A DNA stretch of 64,000 nucleotides from UBA1479 sp040216635 (GTDB lineage Bacteria; Pseudomonadota; Alphaproteobacteria; Rhodospirillales; Casp-alpha2). Within the stretch, counting starts at the first letter, position 1, and every line of letters starts with the position of its first letter. The stretch covers positions 186,001-250,000 of the forward strand of contig JAVJOU010000021.1 of assembly GCA_040216635.1 (NCBI GenBank). The letters run 5' to 3'. The notes beneath the pieces were generated by a model that searched no databases, was not told the DNA's origin, and saw only the letters and a program-made list of their open reading frames with translations. Below, piece after piece: positions 34,217 to 42,715 of the stretch. The translations under genes were made by a program, and so were the position numbers.

Positions 34217-34720
34217 ATGCTCGATAGTGCGGGCGCAACAATGACCGCTTCGTTGGAAAAATTTCTCGTCTTATGTTTAGTCGCGCTTGTCAGCGTGTTC
34301 GTCACCCGTTGGCTATCGCAGCGCTCGGGCAGAATGGCAAACACGATGGAAATGTTCCGGTACTACCATTCAGGTGATCTTCTGAATGCCCGGAACAAAG
34401 CATGGTCTTTCCTTACCGGTCGGTATTTGGAAAACCGCCTGCCATTCGACCAATATTTCGCCGATAGTTCCGACGACCATGAAACCTACGAATGCATGGC
34501 CAAGGTCATCTATTTCTGGATGTCCCTCTGCGTTTTGAAGGGCAAAAGAGAGATAAACGAAGACGTAGCCAAACAACTCTTCTCTCGCCAATACCGTGAT
34601 TGGGAAAGGGCCATCAAACCTTTGTATGAAGCGACGAAGGACAATTCCGACTACCGGCCGGACTGGTTCATTTTATTTGAAAACCGAAACATGGACTGGT
34701 TGACTAAACCTAACCGTTGA
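34217..34720 (+). CDS. Membrane-anchored protein of unknown function, lower GC
   Basis: 167 residues from ATG 34217, or 159 from ATG 34241; neither has a good ribosome site. One N-terminal transmembrane segment (LEKFLVLCLVALVSVFVTRWL), then a helical cytoplasmic domain with MFRYYHSGDLLNARNKAWSF and DHETYECMAKVIYFWM. It resembles small DUF4760-type proteins only vaguely. Base composition is lower in GC than the chromosome around it. Its end overlaps the convergent neighbour by eleven bases. Confidence 0.6.
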   Translation: MLDSAGATMTASLEKFLVLCLVALVSVFVTRWLSQRSGRMANTMEMFRYYHSGDLLNARNKAWSFLTGRYLENRLPFDQYFADSSDDHETYECMAKVIYFWMSLCVLKGKREINEDVAKQLFSRQYRDWERAIKPLYEATKDNSDYRPDWFILFENRNMDWLTKPNR

Positions 34721-35486
34721 CCCGCCGGTCGCGACCACGGCGGCGTTCCATCTGCGATGGATCGTTTGAGATACGAACCCGCCGGTCGGACCGCGGCTCG
34801 ACCCAACCAGGGTCGCCCCGCCGGCGCGGACGCGATGCATCAAGGTCCGACTTTTCACCCTTCTGCGCGGCGGTCAAGCTGGCCGCTTCCTTGGCCTTGT
34901 TGACCGACAGCTTGAGCCAGATGGGTTCTTCCGGCGCCTTCGAGAGCGCCACGCCGGAGCCGCCCTTATCGATTTGTTCCTGGGCTTTCGATGGATCGAA
35001 TTCACCGTTTTCACCGGCCAGGTCCGACGCCTCGGCCGCGATCAAAAGGTCGGGGGCTTCGATGGTCTTGAACTGCTCGCCGATGGTTTGCAGGCCGATG
35101 CCGTTGATGACCTGGGCCGCCTTGACGAAGCCGGCCTCGCGGGACAACGAGACGAAGCTCATCATGAAGTAATCGCCACGCAACCGCGCCCGGCCGTCCT
35201 TGGCGGGAACCAGCCGCTCGAAAATATGTTCGCAGGCATCCGGCAAACGTTTGCCCAGCATGCTGGTGCGCCCGCCGATGACCGCATAGAGCGGCGCCAA
35301 ATTCATCAGATAGATGCAGGCCCCGGCGTTTTCCCAATCTTCCATGATCATCCGGTCGCCTTCGACCGCGACCTGTTCCTGGGCATCGATCGCGGCCAGT
35401 TCTTCCGCCAAACGACGGTCGATGTCTTCCACCGACTCTCCCTCGTCGTCGCTGAACAATTTCGAGAAAAATGATTTCTTGGCCAT
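34710..35486 (-). CDS. Hypothetical cytoplasmic protein with a basic C-terminus
   Basis: 258 residues beginning MAKKSFFSKLFSDDEGESVE. An acidic N-terminal region is followed by a folded core (NAGACIYLMNLAPLYAVIGG, then GDYFMMSFVSLSREAGFVKAA) and a C-terminal tail rich in Arg, Asp and Pro (ASRPRRRGDPGWVEPRSDRR). No membrane helix and no family I can name. Start ATG at 35484-35486 has GGA seven bases upstream; an ATG four codons earlier is possible. Confidence 0.65.
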   Translation of the reverse strand: MAKKSFFSKLFSDDEGESVEDIDRRLAEELAAIDAQEQVAVEGDRMIMEDWENAGACIYLMNLAPLYAVIGGRTSMLGKRLPDACEHIFERLVPAKDGRARLRGDYFMMSFVSLSREAGFVKAAQVINGIGLQTIGEQFKTIEAPDLLIAAEASDLAGENGEFDPSKAQEQIDKGGSGVALSKAPEEPIWLKLSVNKAKEAASLTAAQKGEKSDLDASRPRRRGDPGWVEPRSDRRVRISNDPSQMERRRGRDRRVNG

Positions 35487-35608
35487 CTTGTGTTCCATAA
35501 CTGTCCGAGTGAGAAAGCGGCATCAGAAAACCCGAAGCCGCCAAACCAATTCTCCGGCACCTTTAAAGCAGATGATGATTACCGAAGGCTGACGACTTTA
35601 AACAGCCC

Positions 35609-35998
35609 TTATCTGCGATTGCGCAACCGATCGATGCTTAACGCCCCGCCCCCGGCGGCGGCGATGTACAGAAAAACAAAACAATAAAGGGCCGACAATT
35701 CCCCGCCGTTCAGAAGCGGGAAGAAGCCGCGCGGGAAATGAGCATAGAAATAGGCGACGGCCATCGTGCCCGAAAGAATGAACGCGACCTGGCGCGTGAA
35801 CAATCCGGCCACGATCAAAACCCCGCCGACCAATTCGATCAGACCCGCAGCTCCCGACATGCTGAGCGGATTGACGCCGCTCATGTCCGATACGGGAAAG
35901 GACAGATACTTGGTCGTTCCATGCTGCAGAAACAGCAGCCCGGCCACGACGCGCAGGACGCTCAGAAGATGGTCCTTGAAAGGGTTAAGAAACGTCAT
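35609..35998 (-). CDS. DoxX family membrane protein
   Basis: 129 residues with four predicted helices. Family features: LSVLRVVAGLLFLQHGTTKYL at the start, GAAGLIELVGGVLIVAGLFTR, and AYFYAHFPRGFFPLLNGGELS. DoxX-type proteins are linked to thiol or quinone redox homeostasis; the role is poorly known. Start ATG at 35996-35998. A MarR-type regulator gene ends 14 bases upstream in the same direction and may control it. Confidence 0.88.
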   Translation of the reverse strand: MTFLNPFKDHLLSVLRVVAGLLFLQHGTTKYLSFPVSDMSGVNPLSMSGAAGLIELVGGVLIVAGLFTRQVAFILSGTMAVAYFYAHFPRGFFPLLNGGELSALYCFVFLYIAAAGGGALSIDRLRNRR

Positions 35999-36012
35999 CG
36001 CTTGTTCTCCGT

Positions 36013-36474
36013 CTATCCATGAATATCGGTTTTTCCGGGCTCGCCCCAATCCGAAGACAGATGCGTCTTGAGCACCGCCACGGCTTCATTCCCGATCCGC
36101 CTTTCCAATTCCCGTTCCAGGTCATTGATGGCGGCGGCGGCCTTCTGGTCCAACGTACGGCCAAGCAGCGTAAGCTTGACCAGCTTGATCCGGCGATCCG
36201 TCGCACTATCGACCAGATCAACCAGGGCCGCCCGTTGCATTTCGCCGATCTGCTGATGCATGGCCTGGCGGGTCACGCCGACCCGGCGGGCCAGTTCGGC
36301 GATGGAGGTACCGTCCCGGTCCAAGCTGGCCAAGGTCATGAATTGGGTGCCGGACAGGCGCGGCAGATGGGCCGTGTCGGGATCGGCGGCAAGACCCTGT
36401 TCGAACCAGCGAAAGGCCCGGACCAGCAAGGCCGCCAGATTGCCTTTGCCATGAAGGGTGGTATCGGCGGACAT
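36013..36474 (-). CDS. MarR family transcriptional regulator
   Basis: 153 residues, winged helix-turn-helix. Recognition segment: TSIAELARRVGVTRQAMHQQ, followed by the wing SATDRRIKLVKLTLLGR. Dimerisation helices at both ends (AALLVRAFRWFEQGL; DLERELERRIGNEAVAVL). It is encoded directly before the DoxX gene, so local control of doxX and of itself is the natural guess. No Cys is present that would suggest a redox sensor; a small ligand is more likely. Confidence 0.9.
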   Translation of the reverse strand: MSADTTLHGKGNLAALLVRAFRWFEQGLAADPDTAHLPRLSGTQFMTLASLDRDGTSIAELARRVGVTRQAMHQQIGEMQRAALVDLVDSATDRRIKLVKLTLLGRTLDQKAAAAINDLERELERRIGNEAVAVLKTHLSSDWGEPGKTDIHG

Positions 36475-36522
36475 GACGGGTCTCCTGAAAACGTCAATGG
36501 GCTTTACGGTAGATCGCGCGCC

Positions 36523-36984
36523 CTACGATTTCCAGTCCTGCGGCGCCCAATCGGGCGGCGCCATTTCGAAGCCCGCGAAATCGAACGCGGGGGCAACCGT
36601 ACAGCCGACCAGGACCCAGCCGTCCCGCGCCTTATCCGCAAGGCTGGCCGATTGCCACCATCCCGTGGGCACGACGACCTGGGGCGTCTGGCCCGCCGCC
36701 AAATCGTCGCCCAGCAGATAGGTTTCCGAAGTCACGCCGTCGGGCGACAGGGACAGCGCCAATCCCCCCGCCCCGTCGCCGCCCGAGGCATGAAAATTCC
36801 AGATTTCCACGGCATCGAGAACACGGTGCCAGTGGGATCGTTCGCCGGCGGCTAGCAGGTAATAAATGCTGGTCACCGCCCCGCGCCCGCCGTCCGGGGC
36901 CGGCTCCCGGTGGACTTCGCGGTAATGCCCGCCTTCCGGATGGGGGGCCAGGTTCAATGCCGTGATGACGTCAGCGGCCTGCAT
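36523..36984 (-). CDS. Cupin protein of the DUF985 family
   Basis: 153 residues starting MQAADVITALNLAPHPEGGH. Double-stranded beta-helix segments are TSIYYLLAAGERSHWHRVL, EIWNFHASG, LLGDDLAAGQTPQVVVPTGW and LVGCTVAPAFDFAGFEMA, all typical of DUF985. His residues in HWHR and WNFH could bind a metal. The ATG at 36982-36984 is preferred to a GTG four codons upstream. Function unknown; relatives are small sugar- or metabolite-binding cupins. Confidence 0.85.
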   Translation of the reverse strand: MQAADVITALNLAPHPEGGHYREVHREPAPDGGRGAVTSIYYLLAAGERSHWHRVLDAVEIWNFHASGGDGAGGLALSLSPDGVTSETYLLGDDLAAGQTPQVVVPTGWWQSASLADKARDGWVLVGCTVAPAFDFAGFEMAPPDWAPQDWKS

Positions 36985-37010
36985 GTGGCGCCCCACTCGG
37001 TCCGGCCGCC

Positions 37011-37613
37011 TTATTCCTTAGGCTCCGTCGCCGTCATGGACGGGCGGGCGGAAAAGCCGGTGAACCAATCGGCCAGGGCCGGATTGTCATCGCGCCAGCC
37101 AAGATCGGTGAACCGCATATCCAACCAGCCCAGCGCGCAACCGACGGAGATTTGGCCGATGGTGACGGGGCCTGAAAGGGCATCGACGTCATCTTCAAGG
37201 GCGGTGAAGCAGCGGCCCAGAACCGTATTGGCGCGGTCGATCCAGTCTTGGCGCGGGCTGTCGGGCCACAGACGCGTTTCCAGAAGGCGGCGGATGCCGG
37301 TTTCGCACATGCCGTCGCCCAGCGCGTTCAGGCGCAACGCCTGCCAGCGCGCACCGCCCGAGGCCGGAAACAGCTTTTTCCCGTCATGCAGACTGTCCAG
37401 GTATTCACAGATAACGGAAGAATCATAAAGAATTTCACCGCCGTCGGTGACCATGGTCGGGACCTTGCCGACCGGGTTGTCGATGCCGATGTCCGTGTCT
37501 TTGGCCCAGACGTTGGTTGCAACCGGTTCGATCTGATCGACGATGCCGGCCTCGTGGGCCGTGACCATGACTTTGCGGACGAAGGGAGAAGTCGAGGAAT
37601 AACGAAGTTTCAT
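37011..37613 (-). CDS. Glutathione S-transferase family protein
   Basis: 200 residues. Thioredoxin-like N-terminal domain: KLRYSSTSPFVRKVMVTAHEAG, then VPTMVTDGGEILYDSSVICEYLD, the usual glutathione-binding Val-Pro and Ser. All-helical C-terminal domain with DWIDRANTVLGRCFTALE and ISVGCALGWLDMRF. The active Ser or Cys is not certain; Ser near residue 8-9 (STSPFVRK) is the candidate. Substrate unknown. Single gene, divergent from the methyltransferase. Confidence 0.9.
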   Translation of the reverse strand: MKLRYSSTSPFVRKVMVTAHEAGIVDQIEPVATNVWAKDTDIGIDNPVGKVPTMVTDGGEILYDSSVICEYLDSLHDGKKLFPASGGARWQALRLNALGDGMCETGIRRLLETRLWPDSPRQDWIDRANTVLGRCFTALEDDVDALSGPVTIGQISVGCALGWLDMRFTDLGWRDDNPALADWFTGFSARPSMTATEPKE

Positions 37614-37742
37614 GAACGGGGTTCCCTGGATGGTGGTGTTTGATTTGCCGCGACCTTATCACCCGAAACTTTCACGCGCCACGGCGATGGGGCCATCACA
37701 CGGCGTTTTGACCGGCGGGTAATTGCTCTATGCTCCGGGCCT

Positions 37743-38507
37743 ATGTGGATAGATGTTGTCGATCTTCGGGATTTCTACGCCTCGCCCCTGGGCCAGGCGG
37801 CGCGGCGCATGATCCGGCGCAAGATGCGCGCCCTGTGGCCTGACATCAAAGGTCAGCGGATGCTGGGCATCGGCTATGCCGCCCCCTATCTGGCGGGCTT
37901 TCGGGACGAGGCCGACCGCGTGATCGCCGCCATGCCCGCGCGCCAGGGCGTTCTGCGCTGGCCGGCCCAAGGTGGGGCGCAGGCGACCCTGGTCGATGAA
38001 CTGGAACTGCCGTTCCCCGATCTGTCCATGGACCGCATCGTGCTGGTGCATGCGCTTGAATGCGCGGAACAGGTCGAACCCCTGATGCGCGAGGTTTGGC
38101 GCGTGCTGTCCGATTCCGGGCGGCTGATGGTCATCGCGCCCAACCGGTCGGGCTTGTGGGCCCGGTTCGAACGTACCCCCTTCGGCCATGGCCGGCCGTT
38201 TTCACCGCGCCAGCTTTCCAAGCTTCTGCGGGATTCCATGTTCACGCCGCTGGCGACGGACCGCGCCCTTTACATGCCGCCGTTCCGCACATCAATGCTG
38301 GTGCGCTCCGCCCCCGCCTGGGAACGCGCGGGCAGCATGCTGCTGGGATCCTTCGCCGGGGTGGTCGTGATGGAAGCGGTCAAACAGATCTACGCGGCCA
38401 CGCCGGCGGTGCAAGGCCGGCGCCGGCGCGCCTACCTGCCGATGCCCCAGGGAAGCAGCCCGGCCGCGGGCAGAACCCTGCTGCCGCGCCGGCCCGGCCC
38501 GCGTTAA
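37743..38507 (+). CDS. SAM-dependent methyltransferase (type 11)
   Basis: 254 residues. It begins MWIDVVDLRDFYASPLGQAA, followed by the class I fold: MLGIGYAAPYLAGF is the SAM-binding glycine loop in slightly relaxed form, ELPFPDLSMDRIVLVHALEC is motif II/III, and REVWRVLSDSGRLMVIAPNR is the post-motif strand. A basic C-terminal tail (VQGRRRRAYLP) follows. This type is common in alphaproteobacteria, often near glyoxalase genes. Substrate unknown. Confidence 0.86.
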   Translation: MWIDVVDLRDFYASPLGQAARRMIRRKMRALWPDIKGQRMLGIGYAAPYLAGFRDEADRVIAAMPARQGVLRWPAQGGAQATLVDELELPFPDLSMDRIVLVHALECAEQVEPLMREVWRVLSDSGRLMVIAPNRSGLWARFERTPFGHGRPFSPRQLSKLLRDSMFTPLATDRALYMPPFRTSMLVRSAPAWERAGSMLLGSFAGVVVMEAVKQIYAATPAVQGRRRRAYLPMPQGSSPAAGRTLLPRRPGPR

Positions 38508-38641
38508 CACCTGATTTGCCTTTGATTTCTGCCATGCATCCCAGTATCACTACGCGTCCTTGTCTGGGTGCTGCCCAACCGGCGGCGGACAAGGATACCG
38601 ACCGCATCCATTGACGACATTCACCAACGAACGGCCCGACC

Positions 38642-39535
38642 ATGTCGAAGACGACCAAACCCACGCTTGACGACCTGCGCCAGCAGATAGACGCCATCGA
38701 TGAACAGCTGCATGACCTGATCATGCAGCGCACCCAGGTGGTGGAAAACGTGCGCGAAATCAAGAAAGGCGAAAGCGTCAAAATCCGCCCCGCACGCGAG
38801 GCGGAAATCGTCTATCGTCTGATGGCCAATCATAAAGGCCCTTTTCCGCGCCGCGAACTGACGCGCATCTGGCGCGAACTGATCGTCGCTACCCTCAGCT
38901 TCGAAGGGCCGTTTTCCGTGGCCGTGCTGGTCCCGGAAAACCAATCCGGGTTTTGGGACATGGCGCGCGATCAATACGGCAGCTTCACGCCCATGCGCCG
39001 GTTCACCACCAGTGCGCGGGTGATCGAGGCCGTACAGCGCCAGGAATACACCCTGGGCATCCTGCCCCTGCCGCGCAACGACCAGGACGGCGACCATTGG
39101 TGGCGCCATCTGGTTTCGACAGCCAAGGATGCACCCCGGATCATCGCCCGTCTGCCCTTTGCCGGGCCGGGCAACGGGTTCGAGGCCCAGGGCCTGGAAG
39201 CCCTGGTTGTCTGCCCGTTGGTCAAGCCGGAGCCGACCGGCCGCGACCGCACCTATCTGGCGGTTGAATGCGAAGAAGACATCCCCTTCCGCACGATCGC
39301 CAAGTCGCTGAACGATCTGGGGTTCTCGCCCGTGTACAATCAGCTGTGGCACGAACCGGCACGCCCGGCCGCCTGGACCCACCTGGCCGAGGTGTTCGGT
39401 TTCGTGGACCCGGAAAAAGGTCACCTGGAAGCCTTGAAAGACGCGGTCAAGGGCCGGATCAGCCGGGTTATTCACCTGGGATCCTGCGCCACGCCGCTGG
39501 GGCCCCAGGAATTGGACCCGGAAGCGAAGAAATGA
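38642..39535 (+). CDS. Chorismate mutase with a degenerate prephenate-dehydratase-like C-terminal region
   Basis: 297 residues. An AroQ chorismate mutase domain occupies residues 1-90: LDDLRQQIDAIDEQLHDL, MQRTQVVENVREIKKGE and RPAREAEIVYRL place the key Arg, Lys and Glu residues. It then continues into about 190 residues reminiscent of the dehydratase periplasmic-binding fold (FTTSARVIEAVQRQEYTLGI) and of an ACT domain (IPFRTIAKSLNDLGFSPVY), but I see no TRF catalytic motif. It probably makes prephenate for HisC/TyrA encoded next (ATGA overlap). The C-terminal part may be regulatory. Confidence 0.85.
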   Translation: MSKTTKPTLDDLRQQIDAIDEQLHDLIMQRTQVVENVREIKKGESVKIRPAREAEIVYRLMANHKGPFPRRELTRIWRELIVATLSFEGPFSVAVLVPENQSGFWDMARDQYGSFTPMRRFTTSARVIEAVQRQEYTLGILPLPRNDQDGDHWWRHLVSTAKDAPRIIARLPFAGPGNGFEAQGLEALVVCPLVKPEPTGRDRTYLAVECEEDIPFRTIAKSLNDLGFSPVYNQLWHEPARPAAWTHLAEVFGFVDPEKGHLEALKDAVKGRISRVIHLGSCATPLGPQELDPEAKK

Positions 39536-40629
39536 CGGCGCCCCGCCCCCAACCCGGCATTTTGAACATCGCCCCCTACAAGGGCGGTGAAAGCAAGATC
39601 GCGGGCGCCGAGAAGGCCATCAAGCTGTCGTCCAACGAAGGGGCTTTCGGCCCCAGCCCGGCCGCCCTGATCGCCCTGGAAGAAGCCGCCAAATCGGTTC
39701 ATCGCTATCCCGATGGACATGCGCCCGACCTGCGTGCCGCCATCGCCGAGCGCTATGGCCTGGAGCCGGGCCGCTTGGTGTTCGGCGCCGGATCGGACGA
39801 GATCATCGGCCTGCTATGCCATGCATATGTGGGCCCGGGCGACGAAATTCTGCATACGGAACACGGCTTCCTGATGTATGCGATCTACTGCCGGGGCGCC
39901 GGCGGCACACCCGTCGCCGCGCCGGAAACGGACCTGACGGCCGACGTGGACAGCCTGCTGGCCGCCGTGACCGACAAAACCCGCATCGTGTTCATCGCCA
40001 ATCCGAACAATCCCACGGGCACCTACCTGACGGCGGACGAGCTGACCCGCCTGCGCGACGGCCTGCGCGACGATATCCTGCTGGTGATCGACGCGGCCTA
40101 TGCGGAATATGTCGGTGCCGACGACTATACCGACGGCATGGAATTGTGCCGGAATGCCGACAATGTGGTCATGACCCGTACCTTTTCCAAGATGTTCGCC
40201 CTGGGCGGCGCCCGCTTGGGCTGGGCCTATGTGCCGCAGGACGTGGCCGATGTATACAACCGCATCCGCGGACCGTTCAACGTGTCCATGTTGGCGCAGG
40301 CCGCGGGCCTGGCGTCCTTCAACGACACTGAATTCCTGGAAACCTGCCGCGCCCATAACGATGAATGGCTGAAGCGCACGAAGGATGCGCTGCGCCAATT
40401 GGGCCTGTTCGTGCCCAAGGGTGTGGGCAACTTCGTGCTGGTCCGCTTTCCGGATGAACCGGGCCGCACGGCCAAGGACGCGGATGCGCACCTTCGATCG
40501 CAAGGCATCATCGCCCGCCGGGTCGCGGCCTATGGCCTGCCGGATTGCCTGCGCATCACGATCGGCAAGGCGGACGAAATGGAAGCGGTCATCGCAGCAT
40601 TGCGTCAGTTCATGGGGGCAGACACATGA
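39532..40629 (+). CDS. hisC: HisC, histidinol-phosphate / aromatic aminotransferase
   Basis: PLP-dependent class I aminotransferase, 365 residues. IKLSSNEGAFGPSPAA, VFGAGSDEIIGLLC, FIANPNNPTGTYL, VIDAAYAEYV and the PLP-lysine segment MTRTFSKMFALGGARLGW are all typical of HisC. Located between chorismate mutase and prephenate dehydrogenase genes, it probably also serves phenylalanine/tyrosine transamination. Overlaps both neighbours by four bases. Confidence 0.94.
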   Translation: MTAPRPQPGILNIAPYKGGESKIAGAEKAIKLSSNEGAFGPSPAALIALEEAAKSVHRYPDGHAPDLRAAIAERYGLEPGRLVFGAGSDEIIGLLCHAYVGPGDEILHTEHGFLMYAIYCRGAGGTPVAAPETDLTADVDSLLAAVTDKTRIVFIANPNNPTGTYLTADELTRLRDGLRDDILLVIDAAYAEYVGADDYTDGMELCRNADNVVMTRTFSKMFALGGARLGWAYVPQDVADVYNRIRGPFNVSMLAQAAGLASFNDTEFLETCRAHNDEWLKRTKDALRQLGLFVPKGVGNFVLVRFPDEPGRTAKDADAHLRSQGIIARRVAAYGLPDCLRITIGKADEMEAVIAALRQFMGADT

Positions 40630-41510
40630 GCGAGAAACTGTTCGAACGGATCGCCTTCATCGGCATCGGGCTGATCGGCTCGTCCCTGGCCCGCGTGGTT
40701 CGCCGCGATGGCCTGGCGGGCGAGATCTCCGTGGCGGCGCGCCGTCAGGAAACCCTGGATACGGTCAAGCGCCTGAATCTGGCGGACCAGATCACCGACG
40801 ATCCGGCGGAAGCCGCGGCCGATGCCGATATCGTGGTGATCTGCACGCCGTTGGGTGCCTACGAAGCGGTTGCAAAGGCCATCGCCCCGGCGTTGAAACC
40901 GGGGGCCATCGTCACCGACGTGGGCTCGGTCAAGGCCTCGGCCATCGCGGCCATCAAGCCGCACCTGCCCGAAGGCGTTCATTTCGTGCCGGGCCATCCC
41001 CTGGCGGGCACCGAACATTCCGGGCCGGAATCGGGCTTTCCCGAATTGTTCGACGGTCGCTGGTGCGTGCTGACGCCCGAAGACGGCTGTGATGCCGACG
41101 CGGTCGCGTCTGTCCGGGCTTTCTGGCAGGCGGCGGGATCGAAGGTCGAGGTCATGGACCCCGGCCATCACGACCAGGTCTTGGCGATCACCTCGCATCT
41201 GCCGCACCTGATCGCCTATACCATCGTCGATACGGCGACACAGCTGTCGAGCGATCTGCAGAAAGAAGTGATCGAGTTCTCCGCCACGGGCTTCCGCGAC
41301 TTCACCCGCATCGCGGCATCGGACCCGGTGATGTGGCGCGATATCTTCCTGAACAACCGGGAAGCGGTGCTGGAAATTCTCGGCCGTTTCACCGAAGACC
41401 TGACCGCCATGCAGCGCATGATCCGGCGCGGTGACGGCGACGGGCTGGAAGAAGTCTTCACCAAAACCCGCGCCGTGCGCCGCGGCGTCATCGACGCCAA
41501 GCAGGCCTGA
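40626..41510 (+). CDS. tyrA: TyrA, prephenate/arogenate dehydrogenase
   Basis: 294 residues. NAD(P)-binding motif IAFIGIGLIGSSLARVVRR, then VVICTPLGAYEAV, TDVGSVKASAI, the substrate block PGHPLAGTEHSGPESGF, and ITSHLPHLIAYTIV. It oxidatively decarboxylates prephenate or arogenate towards tyrosine. The ATG at 40626 overlaps the hisC stop (ATGA). It is the last gene of the three-gene operon; a palindromic repeat follows. Confidence 0.94.
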   Translation: MSEKLFERIAFIGIGLIGSSLARVVRRDGLAGEISVAARRQETLDTVKRLNLADQITDDPAEAAADADIVVICTPLGAYEAVAKAIAPALKPGAIVTDVGSVKASAIAAIKPHLPEGVHFVPGHPLAGTEHSGPESGFPELFDGRWCVLTPEDGCDADAVASVRAFWQAAGSKVEVMDPGHHDQVLAITSHLPHLIAYTIVDTATQLSSDLQKEVIEFSATGFRDFTRIAASDPVMWRDIFLNNREAVLEILGRFTEDLTAMQRMIRRGDGDGLEEVFTKTRAVRRGVIDAKQA

Positions 41511-41526
41511 TTTTAGAACCTCGGCA

Positions 41527-41553
41527 CGTCATTCCCGCGCAGGCGGGAACCCG
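41527..41553. repeat. REP-like palindromic element (short copy)
   Basis: CGTCATTCCCGCGCAGGCGGGAACCC, with the arms TTCCCGC/GCGGGAA around a short loop. It resembles the genomic palindromes common in alphaproteobacterial intergenic regions and shares the CGTCATTCCC core with the element at 45123. It lies between tyrA and the convergent copper chaperone gene, where it can act as a 3' hairpin. Confidence 0.6.
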
Positions 41554-41592
41554 AGGCTGCCCGCCCGCAATCGCAGGGGGGCACCGTCTTTG

Positions 41593-42129
41593 TCAGTGCT
41601 TATGGCCGCCGTGATGGCCATGGCCGCCATGTCCGCCGGCCTTCTTCATCACCTGCACGGTAACCGGAACGTCGCCCGCTTTCTGAAACACAAGTGTCAT
41701 GGAAAAGGTCTCGCCTTCCTGCAAGGCCTGTTTCAGATCGAACAGCATGACGTGATAGCCGCCCGGTTTGAACACCACGGGTGATCCGGCGGAAAGCGCG
41801 ACCTCGGAAACGGGACGCATTCGGGCGATCGTGCCCTCCATGACGTGTTCGTGCAGTTCCGCGCGGGCGGCGATGTCCGCTTTCACCCCGATCAATTTGT
41901 CTTCGCCGTCACCCGCCAGGCTGGCCTGAAAATAGGCGGCGGAAATGCGCATCTTGGCAATGGTCGGCCGTGCCCAGGCACCGGAAACGGCAATGCCCTG
42001 TTCCGCTGCCGCGGGCTTTTCCATGGCACCGTGACTTTTTATGTCATGGGCCTGGACGGCGGCGGGAAAGGACAGCAGGGCAAAAGCGGCGAGCGGCAGG
42101 ATGCCGCGAACAAAGGTTCTGTTGGTCAT
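41593..42129 (-). CDS. PCu(A)C-type periplasmic copper chaperone
   Basis: 178 residues with a Sec signal peptide (ILPLAAFALLSFPAAVQA-HD). The copper motif H-x-M-x10-M-x21-H-x-M is visible across HEHVMEGTIARM and YHVML. The beta-sandwich fold is indicated by VSGAWARPTIAKMRISAAYF. A His/Gly-rich C-terminal tail (HGGHGHHGGHKH) adds further metal-binding capacity. It probably delivers Cu(I) to cytochrome oxidase in the periplasm. A DUF2946 gene lies directly upstream. Confidence 0.92.
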   Translation of the reverse strand: MTNRTFVRGILPLAAFALLSFPAAVQAHDIKSHGAMEKPAAAEQGIAVSGAWARPTIAKMRISAAYFQASLAGDGEDKLIGVKADIAARAELHEHVMEGTIARMRPVSEVALSAGSPVVFKPGGYHVMLFDLKQALQEGETFSMTLVFQKAGDVPVTVQVMKKAGGHGGHGHHGGHKH

Positions 42130-42196
42130 GATAATTCGATCCTGGATAACTGAAACGTTGCGGCGGGCGTTCCCACCCGCCGATATGGGACATCAA

Positions 42197-42646
42197 TCAG
42201 GCAGGGATCGAAATAGGCGGTGCCCGGGGGTGCGCGGGATTGTCAGAAATTTGCCCGCCGGCGACGGAACGCGGTTCCGGCGGAAAGGCGCCGAACACGA
42301 CGGGGGCCAACAGGCAGGACCCAAGAGCAAGCGACGCGGCCGTGGCCGGGCCGCAGCAGCAGCGCGTGCAGTCCAGGAACCCGAACGCCGGCGGGGGTGT
42401 TTCGGGGGCTGCTGTGCCGTCACCATCGGCCCCTTCGATGACTTTGATTCCGCCCGGCGTGCAAATCACATGCAGGGCGGCCAGAAGGTCCCGTTCCGCC
42501 GATGCGCCATCGGACGCCACCGCCGGGGCCGGCTGCGCCAGACCGACGGCAAGGACGAGCGCCTTCAGCCACAGGGATGCGACCAGCACCCCGCTTGTCC
42601 AGCGGCGGCGGTTGTGCGATCCGGATTTTCCAAAGCAAGCCGTCAC
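42197..42646 (-). CDS. DUF2946 family protein
   Basis: 149 residues from a GTG at 42644-42646 with AAGGAA about ten bases upstream. One N-terminal hydrophobic segment (SGVLVASLWLKALVLAVGLA) ends at APAVASDG, a signal-peptide-like junction. Further on come ALHVICTPGG and a cysteine cluster CTRCCCG, then a second hydrophobic stretch (SLALGSCLLAPVVFGAF). DUF2946 proteins are often encoded beside copper proteins, as here. Function unknown; metal binding through the Cys cluster is inference. Confidence 0.72.
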   Translation of the reverse strand: MTACFGKSGSHNRRRWTSGVLVASLWLKALVLAVGLAQPAPAVASDGASAERDLLAALHVICTPGGIKVIEGADGDGTAAPETPPPAFGFLDCTRCCCGPATAASLALGSCLLAPVVFGAFPPEPRSVAGGQISDNPAHPRAPPISIPA

Positions 42647-42715
42647 CGGCGGGGTTCCTTTTTGATGGGGCCCGAAACTAGGTCGCGCCGCGCGTCCAGT
42701 CAACGCCGCGCAGCG

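Noticed and set aside
38534..38614. 26-codon frame before the chorismate mutase gene as a leader peptide
   Set aside because: No run of aromatic or His codons and no convincing alternative hairpins; only a weak CCTTGTC/GACAAGG pairing.
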